Shown here in pieces: positions 8,506 to 18,977 of a stretch of 18,978 nt of DNA. The first letter of the stretch is position 1, and each line of letters opens with the position of its first letter. The position numbers were made by a program, and so were the translations under genes. Location of the stretch: assembly GCA_009936695.1 (NCBI GenBank), contig JAACEA010000442.1, positions 1-18,978 on the forward strand. Direction: 5' to 3'. The notes beneath the pieces were generated by a model. The model was not told where the DNA came from. It saw only the letters and a program-made list of their open reading frames with translations, and ran no database searches. This DNA comes from Planctomycetia bacterium. GTDB taxonomy: Bacteria > Planctomycetota > Phycisphaerae > Phycisphaerales > SM1A02.

Positions 8506-8517
8506 TAGAGTCCGTCC
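8506..8517 (+). promoter_or_regulatory. Candidate leaderless promoter of the second zinc-ribbon gene
   Basis: TAGAGT (8506-8511) is followed by six bases and an ATG at 8518, exactly the spacing seen before the paralogue at 7477. The ATG at 8518 opens only a five-codon frame whose stop overlaps the ATG at 8532. Confidence 0.35.
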
Positions 8518-8531
8518 ATGGGACCATCGCG

Positions 8532-10199
8532 ATGAACGACATCGACGGAACGCCGGTACCGGACGACACCGACCGGCGAACGGCCCCCGAGGCACTTGGC
8601 ACGGACCTGATCCCCCTTGACCGGGAGTGCATCACGGCGCGACTCAGACGCGACCGCCGCCGCGCGGCCTGGCCGCTGATCGGGCTGGGCTGCTTCCTGC
8701 TGATTCAGATCGGGCTCCTCGCCCCGAACATCCTGACGATCGGTCGGCGGTTCACGATGGACGAGGCGCTCAAGTCGGATCTCCGGACCGCCACCCTCGT
8801 GACCTCGCTGGTCTGGATCGGCATCATCACCGTCATGATCGTCGCGGCGATCCGGCGTCGACGCCGACTCGCACGCGTCATCGAGGCCGTCGAAGACGAG
8901 CGCAGATCCCCGGACGCGATCTGCCCGAACTGCGGCGGGACGCCGTTCCAACGGGACGCCTGTTGCCTGCTGTTTCCGCAGGCCTGGAGCGAGACAGATC
9001 TCCACCGATTCTGGCACGATCGCGTCGCACTGGGAGACCAGGCGGCGACGTTCCAGAGGGGCACGCCGCCGACGATGTTGCGGCCGTCGGCTCCGGCGCA
9101 GATCGCCGCGTTGATCCTCGGCCGACGAGCCGCACGACCGCTCGAGCGAAGGATCACCTACGTCATCCTCGCGACCGCGTGCATCTTCGTTCTCTTCCTG
9201 GCAAGCGACCGGCCCTTCGAGTTCATGATGATCGCATCGGTCCTGCTGTTTCTTCTGGCTGGCGAAGCGATCTCCTCTCACGGAAAGGCGTCACGCGCTC
9301 GCGGCGATCTGTTTCCACGCTGCCTCGAATGCGATCAACGGATCGATCCGAGCGTGAGTCGATGCCCCGAATGCGGGACCACCGCCCACACCGGCACCAT
9401 CCACTACACCGGTGCGCGGAGAAACCGGCGGCTTGCTACTCGATTCGTGATCATGTTCGTGCTCATGGCGGCCGGATTCGGCCTTCTCTTCTTCGCCGGC
9501 GACGTCGTCCGCTTCATCACCGGACGACTTTCGAACGACGCCCTGGTGACCCTCGCACCCTACGACGAGGACGTCTTTCATCCGATCTGGACGGAAGTGA
9601 TCGCCCGGCCGCTCGACGACCCCCAGTCGGATCGGCTCTTCGACCTGCTGGTCTCCCAGCTGGAGTCCGACGACAAGATCCACAGCTGGCACCCCGGACT
9701 GCGCGCGGTGGCCGGTGGCACCTGGCCGAACGGACTGGATCCCGGGCAGATCGACCGGATCCACGCCGCATCGTGGCAGGCCGAGGTGGACGCCCCGACG
9801 ACCGTCACCGCAGGCGAATCGTTCGACGTGACCCTCGTCGGCGAGCGGCGAGGCGAGATCCTGCCTTTCGGCCAGTACCTGCACGTCCTCTTCGACGGCA
9901 TCTCGATCGACGATGGCCCGTTCGTGGATCCCGATGACTCGATGATCTGGACCCTCGTCGCGGAAGAAACCGACGACCCCGACACGACGGTCTCGAGGAG
10001 ACGTCGCTTCCAGCGCCGCGTCGCGATCGCCGAGCCGGGACCGCATCGGATTCGACTCGCCTACCGGCTGGTGACCGGGCCGGGCAGCCTCGTCGATGCG
10101 GACGTGGATCGCGACGAGTCGGGCGAGTCCCTGCCACCGGCGACGGCGGCGTGGTCGAGACGATTCGAGATCGAACATCGGATCGACGTGAAGAACTGA
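8532..10199 (+). CDS. Membrane protein with two cysteine clusters and a large C-terminal domain
   Basis: A 555-residue paralogue of the preceding gene with an added C-terminal half. It has two helices (about 46-63 and 82-103), the shared cluster C131-P-N-C134, P138-F139, C144-C145, W152-S, D156-L157 and F160-W161-H162, two further helices (about 200-240), then a zinc ribbon C264-x2-C267...C278-x2-C281. A fifth helix (FVIMFVLMAAGFGLLFFAG) leads into a non-cytoplasmic region of about 230 residues; its last part (TVTAGESFDVTLVGE, then PGPHRIRLAYRLV) reads like an Ig-like beta-sandwich. Start choice: ATG 8532 gives an N-terminus of the same length as the paralogue; an in-frame ATG at 8481, overlapping the previous stop as ATGA, would add 17 residues. 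The function is unknown. Its stop is 3 bases from the stop of the convergent epimerase gene. Confidence 0.8.
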   Translation: MNDIDGTPVPDDTDRRTAPEALGTDLIPLDRECITARLRRDRRRAAWPLIGLGCFLLIQIGLLAPNILTIGRRFTMDEALKSDLRTATLVTSLVWIGIITVMIVAAIRRRRRLARVIEAVEDERRSPDAICPNCGGTPFQRDACCLLFPQAWSETDLHRFWHDRVALGDQAATFQRGTPPTMLRPSAPAQIAALILGRRAARPLERRITYVILATACIFVLFLASDRPFEFMMIASVLLFLLAGEAISSHGKASRARGDLFPRCLECDQRIDPSVSRCPECGTTAHTGTIHYTGARRNRRLATRFVIMFVLMAAGFGLLFFAGDVVRFITGRLSNDALVTLAPYDEDVFHPIWTEVIARPLDDPQSDRLFDLLVSQLESDDKIHSWHPGLRAVAGGTWPNGLDPGQIDRIHAASWQAEVDAPTTVTAGESFDVTLVGERRGEILPFGQYLHVLFDGISIDDGPFVDPDDSMIWTLVAEETDDPDTTVSRRRRFQRRVAIAEPGPHRIRLAYRLVTGPGSLVDADVDRDESGESLPPATAAWSRRFEIEHRIDVKN

Positions 10200-10202
10200 G
10201 CT

Positions 10203-11213
10203 TCAGGCCTCACGATCCATCCACGCCCGCCACCACTCGATGAAGGTCGGAACCCCGACCTCCACCGGGGTGCGCGGCGCCCACCCGAACTCGCGTCGCA
10301 TCGGTTCGACGTCGGCGGCACTCGCCTCGACGTCACCCGGCTGCTTCGGCAGGAGGACCGTCTCCGCCTTCCGGTCCATGGCCTCCTCGATGAGCCCGAC
10401 GAACCGGAGCAGGTCGACGTTGGTGTCGTTGCCCAGGTTGTAGACCCGGAACGGCGCATCACTGCGATCGGGCGCCGGATGACCCGGATCGAAATCGGGG
10501 TCGGGCGTCGCGGGACGATCCAGGACCCGGAGCACGCCATCGACCACGTCGTCCACCCACGTGAAGTCCCGGCGATGCCGGCCGTGGTTGTAGAGCTCGA
10601 TCGGACGGCCCTCGCGAATCGATTCCGCGAACTTCCAGAGCGCCATGTCGGGGCGGCCCCAGGTGCCGTACACGCTGAAGAACCGGAGCCCGGTCGTGGG
10701 GATCCCGTAGAGCCGCGCGTAGCCGTGGGCCATCAGTTCGGCGCTGCGCTTGGTGGCCGCGTAGAGCGAGAGCGGGTGATCGACCGGATGCCCGGTGGCG
10801 AACGGCATCATCTCGTTGAGTCCGTACACCGAACTGCTGCTGGCGAAGACCAGATGGGAGGTCTCGATCGCCCGGGCGAGTTCGAGCACCACCAGGGTCG
10901 CCGCGAGATTCGAATCGAGGTAGTCGAAGGGCTCGTCGATGGAATGGCGGACCCCCGCCTGGGCCGCGAGGTGGACGATGCGATCGATCCCGGCGTTCCG
11001 AAGCGTCTTGAGGACGGATCGATCCGAGAGATCCATCCGACGGAACTCGAACCCCGGCATCGCCTCGAGCCTGGCCAGACGAGCCGCCTTCAGGGCCGGG
11101 TCGTAGTAGGCGTTCATCGAATCGACGCCGAGGACCTCGTCGCCGCGCTCCAGCATCGCCATCGCGGCATGATGCCCGATGAAACCCGCGACGCCGGTGA
11201 CGAGGATCTTCAC
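10203..11213 (-). CDS. NAD-dependent nucleotide-sugar epimerase (UDP-glucuronate 4-epimerase type)
   Basis: An extended short-chain dehydrogenase/reductase that most likely converts UDP-glucuronate to UDP-galacturonate for surface polysaccharide. Seen in the 336 residues: the NAD-binding GVAGFIG loop (7-13), GVDSMNAYYDPALKAARL (29-46), which is close to the UDP-glucuronate epimerase signature, the HLAAQAGVRHS segment (81-91), the catalytic Ser region SSSSVYG (125-131), Y151-A-A-T-K155, the LRFFSVYGTWGRPDMA loop, and RRDFTWVDDVVDGV. The length fits CapI/LspL-type enzymes. The start is a GTG at 11213 placed just before the Rossmann fold; a longer open frame to 11420 adds residues that do not look like protein. 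No other sugar gene adjoins it. The enzyme class is firm; exact substrate is inferred. Confidence 0.93.
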   Translation of the reverse strand: MKILVTGVAGFIGHHAAMAMLERGDEVLGVDSMNAYYDPALKAARLARLEAMPGFEFRRMDLSDRSVLKTLRNAGIDRIVHLAAQAGVRHSIDEPFDYLDSNLAATLVVLELARAIETSHLVFASSSSVYGLNEMMPFATGHPVDHPLSLYAATKRSAELMAHGYARLYGIPTTGLRFFSVYGTWGRPDMALWKFAESIREGRPIELYNHGRHRRDFTWVDDVVDGVLRVLDRPATPDPDFDPGHPAPDRSDAPFRVYNLGNDTNVDLLRFVGLIEEAMDRKAETVLLPKQPGDVEASAADVEPMRREFGWAPRTPVEVGVPTFIEWWRAWMDREA

Positions 11214-11440
11214 GCGTTCGTTTCCGCTGATGAGACCGATGGGACCGAAGCTTCGGGCGCACCGCCCCGCGGACGGTTTCCGCACCCATGGTACGAACAT
11301 CCTGGAAGTCGATTCGAGACGCCATTTGCCGCTTTCGTCGGATTTCCCGGAGACCGGGCGAAACGACCGGCCATTCAAAGTCGTATGGTGCCATCGCCGT
11401 TCGATCGGCCCGGAATTCAACCGCCTCTCGGAGCCTCGTC

Positions 11441-12988
11441 ATGTCTCGCCCACGCATCGCCATGTTCTCGATCACCACCACGCTGTTGCTCGGAGCGACC
11501 GCACTCGGGGCCCCCGCCGCCGAATCCAAGGCCGAGGAACCCGCCACCAGCGTCACGATCTACAGCTCCGCGGATCCCGCCGGATTCGACCCCCAGCGAT
11601 TCATCGGCCAGCAGCGGAACGGCGGCGACTTCAACTTCGCATCCCAGGTCCCCGGTTTCGGGGTGGTCCGCCAGACGAGGTCGTTCGAACTCCGCAAGGG
11701 CTTGAACGAGGTCTCCTTCACCGACGTCGCGGCGTTTCTCGATCCCACCAGCGTCGGTTTTCGCGATCTGACCGATCCGACGACCGCGGTCCTGGAACAG
11801 GCTTTCAAGTTCGATCTGGTGAGTCCGTCGAAACTGCTCGAGAAGTACCTCGACGAGCAGATCGAGATCACCGTCACCGAAGGCGACGGGACGCGGACCA
11901 TCGCGGGCGAGCTGCTTTCCTCGAGCCAGGGCCGGCTGGTCATCAAGACCGATACCGGCCTCGAGATGGTCGACGCCTCCGATGCGCGGATCTCCCTCGG
12001 CTCGCTTCCCGACGGGTTTCTCACCAAGCCGACCCTGGTCTGGATGCTCGACGCCGCCCGGGGTGGCACCCACGAGATCCGGTCCACCTACCAGACCGCC
12101 GGGCTGACCTGGCGGGCCGACTACAACCTGGTGCTGAACGAGGACGACACCGCGGCGGACGTGACCGCATGGGTCAGCCTCCTGAACGTCTCGGGCATCG
12201 AGTATCCGGACGCGAAACTCAAGCTCGTCGCGGGCGACGTGCAGAAGATCCAGCCGATGCGGCGGCAGCGTGGATACAGCACGATGGAGATGGCGGCGGA
12301 CGGCATCGCCGGCAAGAGCGCCGGCTTCGAGGAGAGTTCCCTGTTCGAGTACCACCTCTACACGCTCCCGCGAACGACCACCATCGCTCGCAACAGCACC
12401 CAGCAGCTGACCCTCTTTCCCGCGGTGTCCGACGTCGAGATCGCCAAGGAACTCCTCTACGAACCGACGTCCGCGATGGGATGGAACCGCGAGCCCTACA
12501 TGAACCCGGGATTCATTTCCGGTGGATCCGGCAAGATCGGCGTGTACGTCAGTTTCAAGAACGACACCGACAACGGACTGGGCGTCCCCCTGCCGAAGGG
12601 ACGGATTCGCGCCTACAAGGAGGACGCCGCGGACGGATCGCTGGAGTTCGTGGGCGAGGATCTCATCGACCACACCCCTCGCAACGAAGAGGTTCGGATC
12701 AAGCTGGGCAACGCCTTCGACGTGGTCGGTGAACGTCGGGTCGTCGACTTCAAGATCGACAAGGCCCGCAAGACCATGTCCGAGACCATCGAACTCGAGG
12801 TCCGAAACCAGAAGGACGCGGTCCAGACCGTCGTGATCCGCGAGCATCTCTACCGATGGCGTACGTGGGAGATGACGGAACGGAACCTCCCGTTCGAACG
12901 ACTCGACGCCAACACCATCGAGTGGAAGGTCGACGTCGCCCCCGAAGGCGAGAAGACCATCCGCTACACCGTCCGCTACACCTGGTGA
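11441..12988 (+). CDS. Exported DUF4139 domain protein
   Basis: A 515-residue secreted or periplasmic protein of the DUF4139 group, whose biochemical role is unknown. A signal peptide is visible (RIAMFSITTTLLLGATALGAPA). The body has family-typical text: GFGVVRQTRSFELRKGLNEVSFTDVAAFLDPTSV written here in pieces as GVVRQTRSFEL, KGLNEVSFTDVA and DPTSVGFRDLTDP; then LVSPSKLLEKYLDEQ, TYQTAGLTWRADYNLVLN and DAKLKLVAGDV. It lacks the long coiled coil that many relatives carry at the N-terminus. The ATG at 11441 has GGAG seven bases upstream; a longer frame from 11288 would bury the signal peptide and is rejected. A TATGGT hexamer at 11384-11389 could be the -10 element, but no -35 fits well. The gene is divergent from the epimerase and convergent with rsmA. 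The family call is confident; function is open. Confidence 0.88.
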   Translation: MSRPRIAMFSITTTLLLGATALGAPAAESKAEEPATSVTIYSSADPAGFDPQRFIGQQRNGGDFNFASQVPGFGVVRQTRSFELRKGLNEVSFTDVAAFLDPTSVGFRDLTDPTTAVLEQAFKFDLVSPSKLLEKYLDEQIEITVTEGDGTRTIAGELLSSSQGRLVIKTDTGLEMVDASDARISLGSLPDGFLTKPTLVWMLDAARGGTHEIRSTYQTAGLTWRADYNLVLNEDDTAADVTAWVSLLNVSGIEYPDAKLKLVAGDVQKIQPMRRQRGYSTMEMAADGIAGKSAGFEESSLFEYHLYTLPRTTTIARNSTQQLTLFPAVSDVEIAKELLYEPTSAMGWNREPYMNPGFISGGSGKIGVYVSFKNDTDNGLGVPLPKGRIRAYKEDAADGSLEFVGEDLIDHTPRNEEVRIKLGNAFDVVGERRVVDFKIDKARKTMSETIELEVRNQKDAVQTVVIREHLYRWRTWEMTERNLPFERLDANTIEWKVDVAPEGEKTIRYTVRYTW

Positions 12989-13006
12989 TCGCCATCCGGT
13001 GAACGA

Positions 13007-13056
13007 GGCTCGATGATCGAGCCGGTACGCCCTCGCCCCGACTCGGGCGGGGGCGT
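13007..13056. terminator. Tandem hairpins between DUF4139 gene and rsmA
   Basis: Two stems lie between the convergent stops. The first is 13007-13013/13017-13023 (GGCTCGA, three-base loop TGA). The second is 13027-13038/13045-13056, 12 bp with one G-U pair, very GC-rich, six-base loop. On the plus strand the second is followed by TCTCGTTC, a weak U-tract, so it best ends the DUF4139 message; it may also act on rsmA, whose side has no U-run. Confidence 0.65.
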
Positions 13057-13062
13057 TCTCGT

Positions 13063-13878
13063 TCAGTCGTCGGCGGTCGACATGGCGCGGTACATCGCCA
13101 GCAACGAAGCGGGCTCGAGTTGTTCCGGCCGGAGTGCGGCATCGAATCCGTCGGGAACGTTCGCTCGCCCGAGGATCGTTCCGATCTGCTTCCGCCGGGT
13201 TCGAAACAGATCGCCGACGAAATCGCCGAACGCCTCGGGATCCTCGACCCCGTGGTCCGGGTCGGGCGTGATCGCGACGACCGCACTGGTGACCTTCGGC
13301 TGTGGCCAGAAGCAACCGGGAGGCACCACGGTCACGCGTCGGATCGAGCCAAGCGTGGCCGTGAGCACCGAGATCGGACCGTATTCGCGTCCGCCCGAAG
13401 GCGCGGCGAGGCGATCCGCGACCTCCTTCTGGATCAAGGCGACCTGCCCAAGGCAGTTCGGTCGCCGCGTGAGCAGGTCCATCATCAGCGGGGTCGCCGC
13501 CTGATACGGCAGGTTGGCGACGAGACGGAAGGGCCTGTCGCCGAGAATCTCCTGAATCTCCGCGGCGAGGTGCCGACGACGATCGAGGCAGTCGCCCACC
13601 ACGAGTCTCACCCGGTCGCCGAGGCGCTCCTCGACGATCGCCGCCATCTCCGGATCGAGTTCGGCGGCGACGACGTCCGCGCCCGCCTCGACGAGCGCTT
13701 CGGTCAGCGTGCCGGTGCCCGGCCCGACTTCGAGCACGAGGTCACCGGACTCGACGCCCGCCGCCGCGACGATCTTCCGAAGCTGGTTGTGATCATGCAG
13801 GAAGTTCTGGCCGAGCCGATACCGCGGTTGAAGACCGCGACGCTCGAGCAGATGCTTGATCTCTTTGAGGGTCTGCAT
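13063..13878 (-). CDS. rsmA: 16S rRNA (adenine1518/1519-N6)-dimethyltransferase RsmA (KsgA)
   Basis: RsmA dimethylates two adjacent adenines in the 3' hairpin of 16S rRNA late in small-subunit assembly. The 271-residue product carries the full set of family motifs: RLGQNFLHD (21-29), the S-adenosylmethionine site EVGPGTGTLT (50-59), acidic AELDP (72-76), GDCLD (95-99), catalytic NLPY (122-125), QKEVADRLAA (150-159), YGPISVL (166-172), and WPQPKVTSAVV (191-201). The length is normal. It is the last gene of a leftward operon, 43 bases after the RsbW-like gene, and no promoter of its own is evident, so its expression is probably tied to the partner-switch pair. The start ATG at 13878 puts the usual LLERRGLQPRY N-terminal helix in place. 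The assignment is secure. Confidence 0.97.
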   Translation of the reverse strand: MQTLKEIKHLLERRGLQPRYRLGQNFLHDHNQLRKIVAAAGVESGDLVLEVGPGTGTLTEALVEAGADVVAAELDPEMAAIVEERLGDRVRLVVGDCLDRRRHLAAEIQEILGDRPFRLVANLPYQAATPLMMDLLTRRPNCLGQVALIQKEVADRLAAPSGGREYGPISVLTATLGSIRRVTVVPPGCFWPQPKVTSAVVAITPDPDHGVEDPEAFGDFVGDLFRTRRKQIGTILGRANVPDGFDAALRPEQLEPASLLAMYRAMSTADD

Positions 13879-13921
13879 GAAGGTTCCGCACGAGTCGCCG
13901 TGCGAGCGGATCTGCGTGGTA

Positions 13922-14374
13922 TCAGACCTGGCGGTCGAATCGCATCTCGATTCGATTCCCGGGCGGGATGACCAGGACTTCGGTCATGTAGGCCCGCATC
14001 AGCATCAACCCCCGCCCCGAGGGAATCTCGAGATTCGCATCCTCGGTCGGATCGGGGACCGCGGTTGGATCGAAGCCCGTGCCCTGATCCTCCACCGCCA
14101 ACGTCATGCCGGTCCCGTCGATCCCGTAGGTGACGGTCACCGACTTCGCCGGATCGCCCTCGTTTCCATGCCGGAAGCCGTTCGCGATCGCCTCCTCCAT
14201 GGCGAGCCGGATCGCGAAGATCTCACCCTCGTCGAAGCCGGCCGCCTTCAGTCCTTCGAAGATCGTCGCTTCAAATCCCTTCAGCGCCGGAGTATCGCCA
14301 TGGCGAAGGACGACCTCGCCGGATCGGCCCGCATCGGCTCCGTCCCCCGACGGATTGATTCCTGATTGCGACAT
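13922..14374 (-). CDS. Anti-sigma factor / serine kinase, RsbW type
   Basis: A 150-residue GHKL-fold ATPase of the RsbW/SpoIIAB class. Such proteins hold a sigma factor (or another target) inactive and switch partner when an unphosphorylated STAS protein is present, which they phosphorylate on serine. Visible motifs: N-box AMEEAIANGFRHGN with E61 and N65, G1 box VEDQGTGFDP (94-103), and G2 box SGRGLMLMRAYMTE (119-132). The first 20 residues are Gly/Ser-rich and look disordered. It lies 66 bases after the STAS gene, in the same direction, which supports a working pair. No matching sigma factor or PP2C phosphatase is in the window, so the target is unknown. It may instead be a kinase regulating some other protein, as in several non-sigma partner switches. 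Confidence 0.92.
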   Translation of the reverse strand: MSQSGINPSGDGADAGRSGEVVLRHGDTPALKGFEATIFEGLKAAGFDEGEIFAIRLAMEEAIANGFRHGNEGDPAKSVTVTYGIDGTGMTLAVEDQGTGFDPTAVPDPTEDANLEIPSGRGLMLMRAYMTEVLVIPPGNRIEMRFDRQV

Positions 14375-14440
14375 GGCTTCCCCGAATGGGAGGAACTGGA
14401 CGCTGGCCTGCGCGTTGCAGACCCGGCGAGGGGCTGGGGC

Positions 14441-14800
14441 TCAGGAGAACGTGACGAGCGCCTCCGCGCTCGTGCCGTGAATCTCGAAGAGTCGGTCCAG
14501 CCGGGTGATCTTGAAGATCTCGAGGATCTTCGGATCGATGTCGGCGAGGCGAAGCTCCCCCTTCTTCGAGCCGACCCGATTGTTGACCGTGATCAACGCC
14601 CCGAGCGCCGCGGACGAGAGATGCGCGACGTCCGCGAAGGAGATGAGAATTCGCGGAGCGTCCAGACCGTCGATGAGTTCGCCCAGCGCGTCCCCGATCT
14701 GCTGGATGTTCGCTTCATCGAGGATGTTCTGCTCGATGAAGCCGACCCGGGTGATTCCGTTCATTTCGTTGACGCGAAGGCCGGCGGATTCTGGATTCAT
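14441..14800 (-). CDS. STAS-domain anti-sigma factor antagonist
   Basis: A 119-residue single STAS domain of the SpoIIAA/RsbV class. In its unphosphorylated form such a protein binds the RsbW-type kinase and frees that kinase's target. The key loop reads FADVAHLSSAALGAL, with the phosphorylatable serine at about 62 or 63. It is preceded by the usual beta-strand (RILISF) and followed by VNNRVGSKKGELRLADI and a C-terminal helix (KILEIFKITRLDRLFEI). I start at ATG 14800, which has GGAG six bases upstream; the longer frame to 14854 would begin inside the -35 element of the promoter at 14826-14854. It heads the operon with the RsbW-like gene and rsmA. The family is firm; the pathway controlled is unknown. 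Confidence 0.93.
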   Translation of the reverse strand: MNPESAGLRVNEMNGITRVGFIEQNILDEANIQQIGDALGELIDGLDAPRILISFADVAHLSSAALGALITVNNRVGSKKGELRLADIDPKILEIFKITRLDRLFEIHGTSAEALVTFS

Positions 14801-14825
14801 GGAAGGCTCCTGCTTTCGTCTGGCA

Positions 14826-14854
14826 AGCGTATGGGGAGGGATCGTGGGATTCAA
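14826..14854 (-). promoter_or_regulatory. Promoter of the STAS-RsbW-rsmA operon
   Basis: On the minus strand, TTGAAT (14854-14849), 17 bases, then TACGCT (14831-14826). Transcription should start near 14819, giving a leader of about 20 bases that contains the GGAG site. The -10 hexamer equals those of the cytochrome and secretin promoters. Confidence 0.6.
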
Positions 14855-14884
14855 CCGGACACGCGCCTGGAGGACGGGTCGCCC

Positions 14885-14924
14885 CGGAAAGAAGACCCGC
14901 CGTGACGCAAGGCGTCACGGCGGG
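14885..14924 (-). terminator. Intrinsic terminator of the secretin gene
   Basis: A perfect 13-bp stem, 14896-14908 with 14912-14924 (CCCGCCGTGACGC and its complement), has a three-base loop. On the minus strand it is followed at once by TCTTCTTTCC, a U-rich tail. It lies 27 bases after the secretin stop and before the STAS promoter, so it insulates the two units. Confidence 0.85.
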
Positions 14925-14950
14925 CATGGTTCGTCGGTCGAACGATCGGC

Positions 14951-18025
<3,075 letters not shown>

Positions 18026-18165
18026 GTCGATCACACTCCTCTGAGTGGTGTTGTGCGTAGTCGGGGGCACATCACCCGACGGCTGGAGAACAGTCGTTCA
18101 AGCCGTTGAGTACCAATTCATGTCTGCCGCTGGCGGCATGCTCGTTCACCGTCGAGCAATGCGAG

Positions 18166-18194
18166 AGCGTACTTCGGGCCCCAGTCGTCCGCAA
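18166..18194 (-). promoter_or_regulatory. Promoter of the secretin gene
   Basis: On the minus strand, TTGCGG (18194-18189), 17 bases, then TACGCT (18171-18166). Start of transcription would be near 18159, leaving a leader of about 134 bases before the ATG at 18025. Confidence 0.55.
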
Positions 18195-18491
18195 CCTGTC
18201 GGCGATCCGAAGAGCACGGAATCGAAGGACTTGGATGCAACCACGGTGGCGTGAAAAACGAGCGAGCGGTCCTGAATCCGAAGCGGCCGAGTCCACCGTG
18301 GTCACCCACGGGAGCCCTGTACGCGATAAAACCGGTTCGGATCCCCCGCTCGGAGCCCTTCGTTCCGGAATCACCGGTCGAAGTTGCCACCGGAGCCGCC
18401 ATCTCGCCGCGGACGGGGCATCTCGAGCATGGGAAAGAGGATGTTGGGAGCCGAGACCCGACGCGGAGTCCGCTGAATCACGGACGCGGAC
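18195..18491. other. Gap between carA and the secretin promoter, with inverted repeats
   Basis: No ORF here looks real. A 10-bp inverted repeat (18240-18249 with 18293-18302, ACCACGGTGG) encloses 43 bases. ACCGGT at 18331-18336 recurs at 18372-18377 and could close another helix. At the carA end, 18466-18473 pairs with 18486-18493 across the stop codon (12-base loop, no U-run); it might end the carA message. Confidence 0.4.
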
Positions 18492-18977
18492 TCAAGGCGT
18501 GACCAGCTGGCCCACCGGGGCCGAACCGGGCCTGGTCACGCGGAAGTCATTTTCCTGCAAAGGCTTCCGTGATCTCATCATGCGGACGAAGGCATCGAAG
18601 AGGTAGGCCGAGTCGTGTGGTCCGGGGCTTGCCTCGGGATGATATTGAACACTGAACAGCGGCCGCTCGAGGTGCCGGAATCCGGCCACGGTGCCGTCAT
18701 TCAGATGTCGATGGGTGACATCACCACCTGCGGCCGCAAGTGACGCCTCATCCACACAGAAGCCGTGATTCTGGCTGGTGATCTCGACCTGGCCGGTCAA
18801 CTCACATCGCACCGGCTGATTCGCACCGCGATGGCCGAACTTGAGCTTGTAGGTCGTCGCACCGAGCGCCAAGGCGAGCAACTGATGGCCAAGGCAGATT
18901 CCGAAGGTGGGAATCTGGCCGGCGACCACCCGCAGCGTCTCGATCGTCGATTCGACGGCCGCGGGATCCCCCGGGCC
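18492..18977 (-). CDS. carA: Carbamoyl-phosphate synthase small subunit, C-terminal part
   Basis: This is the glutamine amidotransferase half of CarA, which releases ammonia from glutamine for the large subunit CarB to make carbamoyl phosphate for pyrimidines and arginine. About 161 residues are present; the 5' part lies beyond the window edge. The frame enters with [12 protein letters not shown], the usual SNGPGDP region. Then come [18 protein letters not shown] with the nucleophilic cysteine (codon at 18894-18896), the CarA-specific [23 protein letters not shown], and the catalytic His/Glu block [24 protein letters not shown] separates CarA from other class I amidotransferases. The C-terminus extends about 30 residues past that block. 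It is transcribed toward the secretin gene with 466 bases between; carB is not in the window. The assignment is secure. Confidence 0.97.
   Translation of the reverse strand, partial: GPGDPAAVESTIETLRVVAGQIPTFGICLGHQLLALALGATTYKLKFGHRGANQPVRCELTGQVEITSQNHGFCVDEASLAAAGGDVTHRHLNDGTVAGFRHLERPLFSVQYHPEASPGPHDSAYLFDAFVRMMRSRKPLQENDFRVTRPGSAPVGQLVTP

Noticed and set aside
7611..8531. Open extension upstream of the second zinc-ribbon gene, making an 862-residue frame
   Set aside because: It overlaps the first zinc-ribbon gene in another frame and is rich in Arg and Pro with no motif. The conserved paralogy begins after 8532.
11417..13315. 632-codon minus-strand frame opposite the DUF4139 gene
   Set aside because: It overlaps two well-supported genes and shows no family motif.
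14801..14854. Upstream ATG for the STAS gene
   Set aside because: This ATG lies inside the -35 element of the promoter, and the shorter start has GGAG.
18106..18606. 166-codon plus-strand frame before carA
   Set aside because: It runs through the secretin promoter and into carA, with no recognisable protein text.
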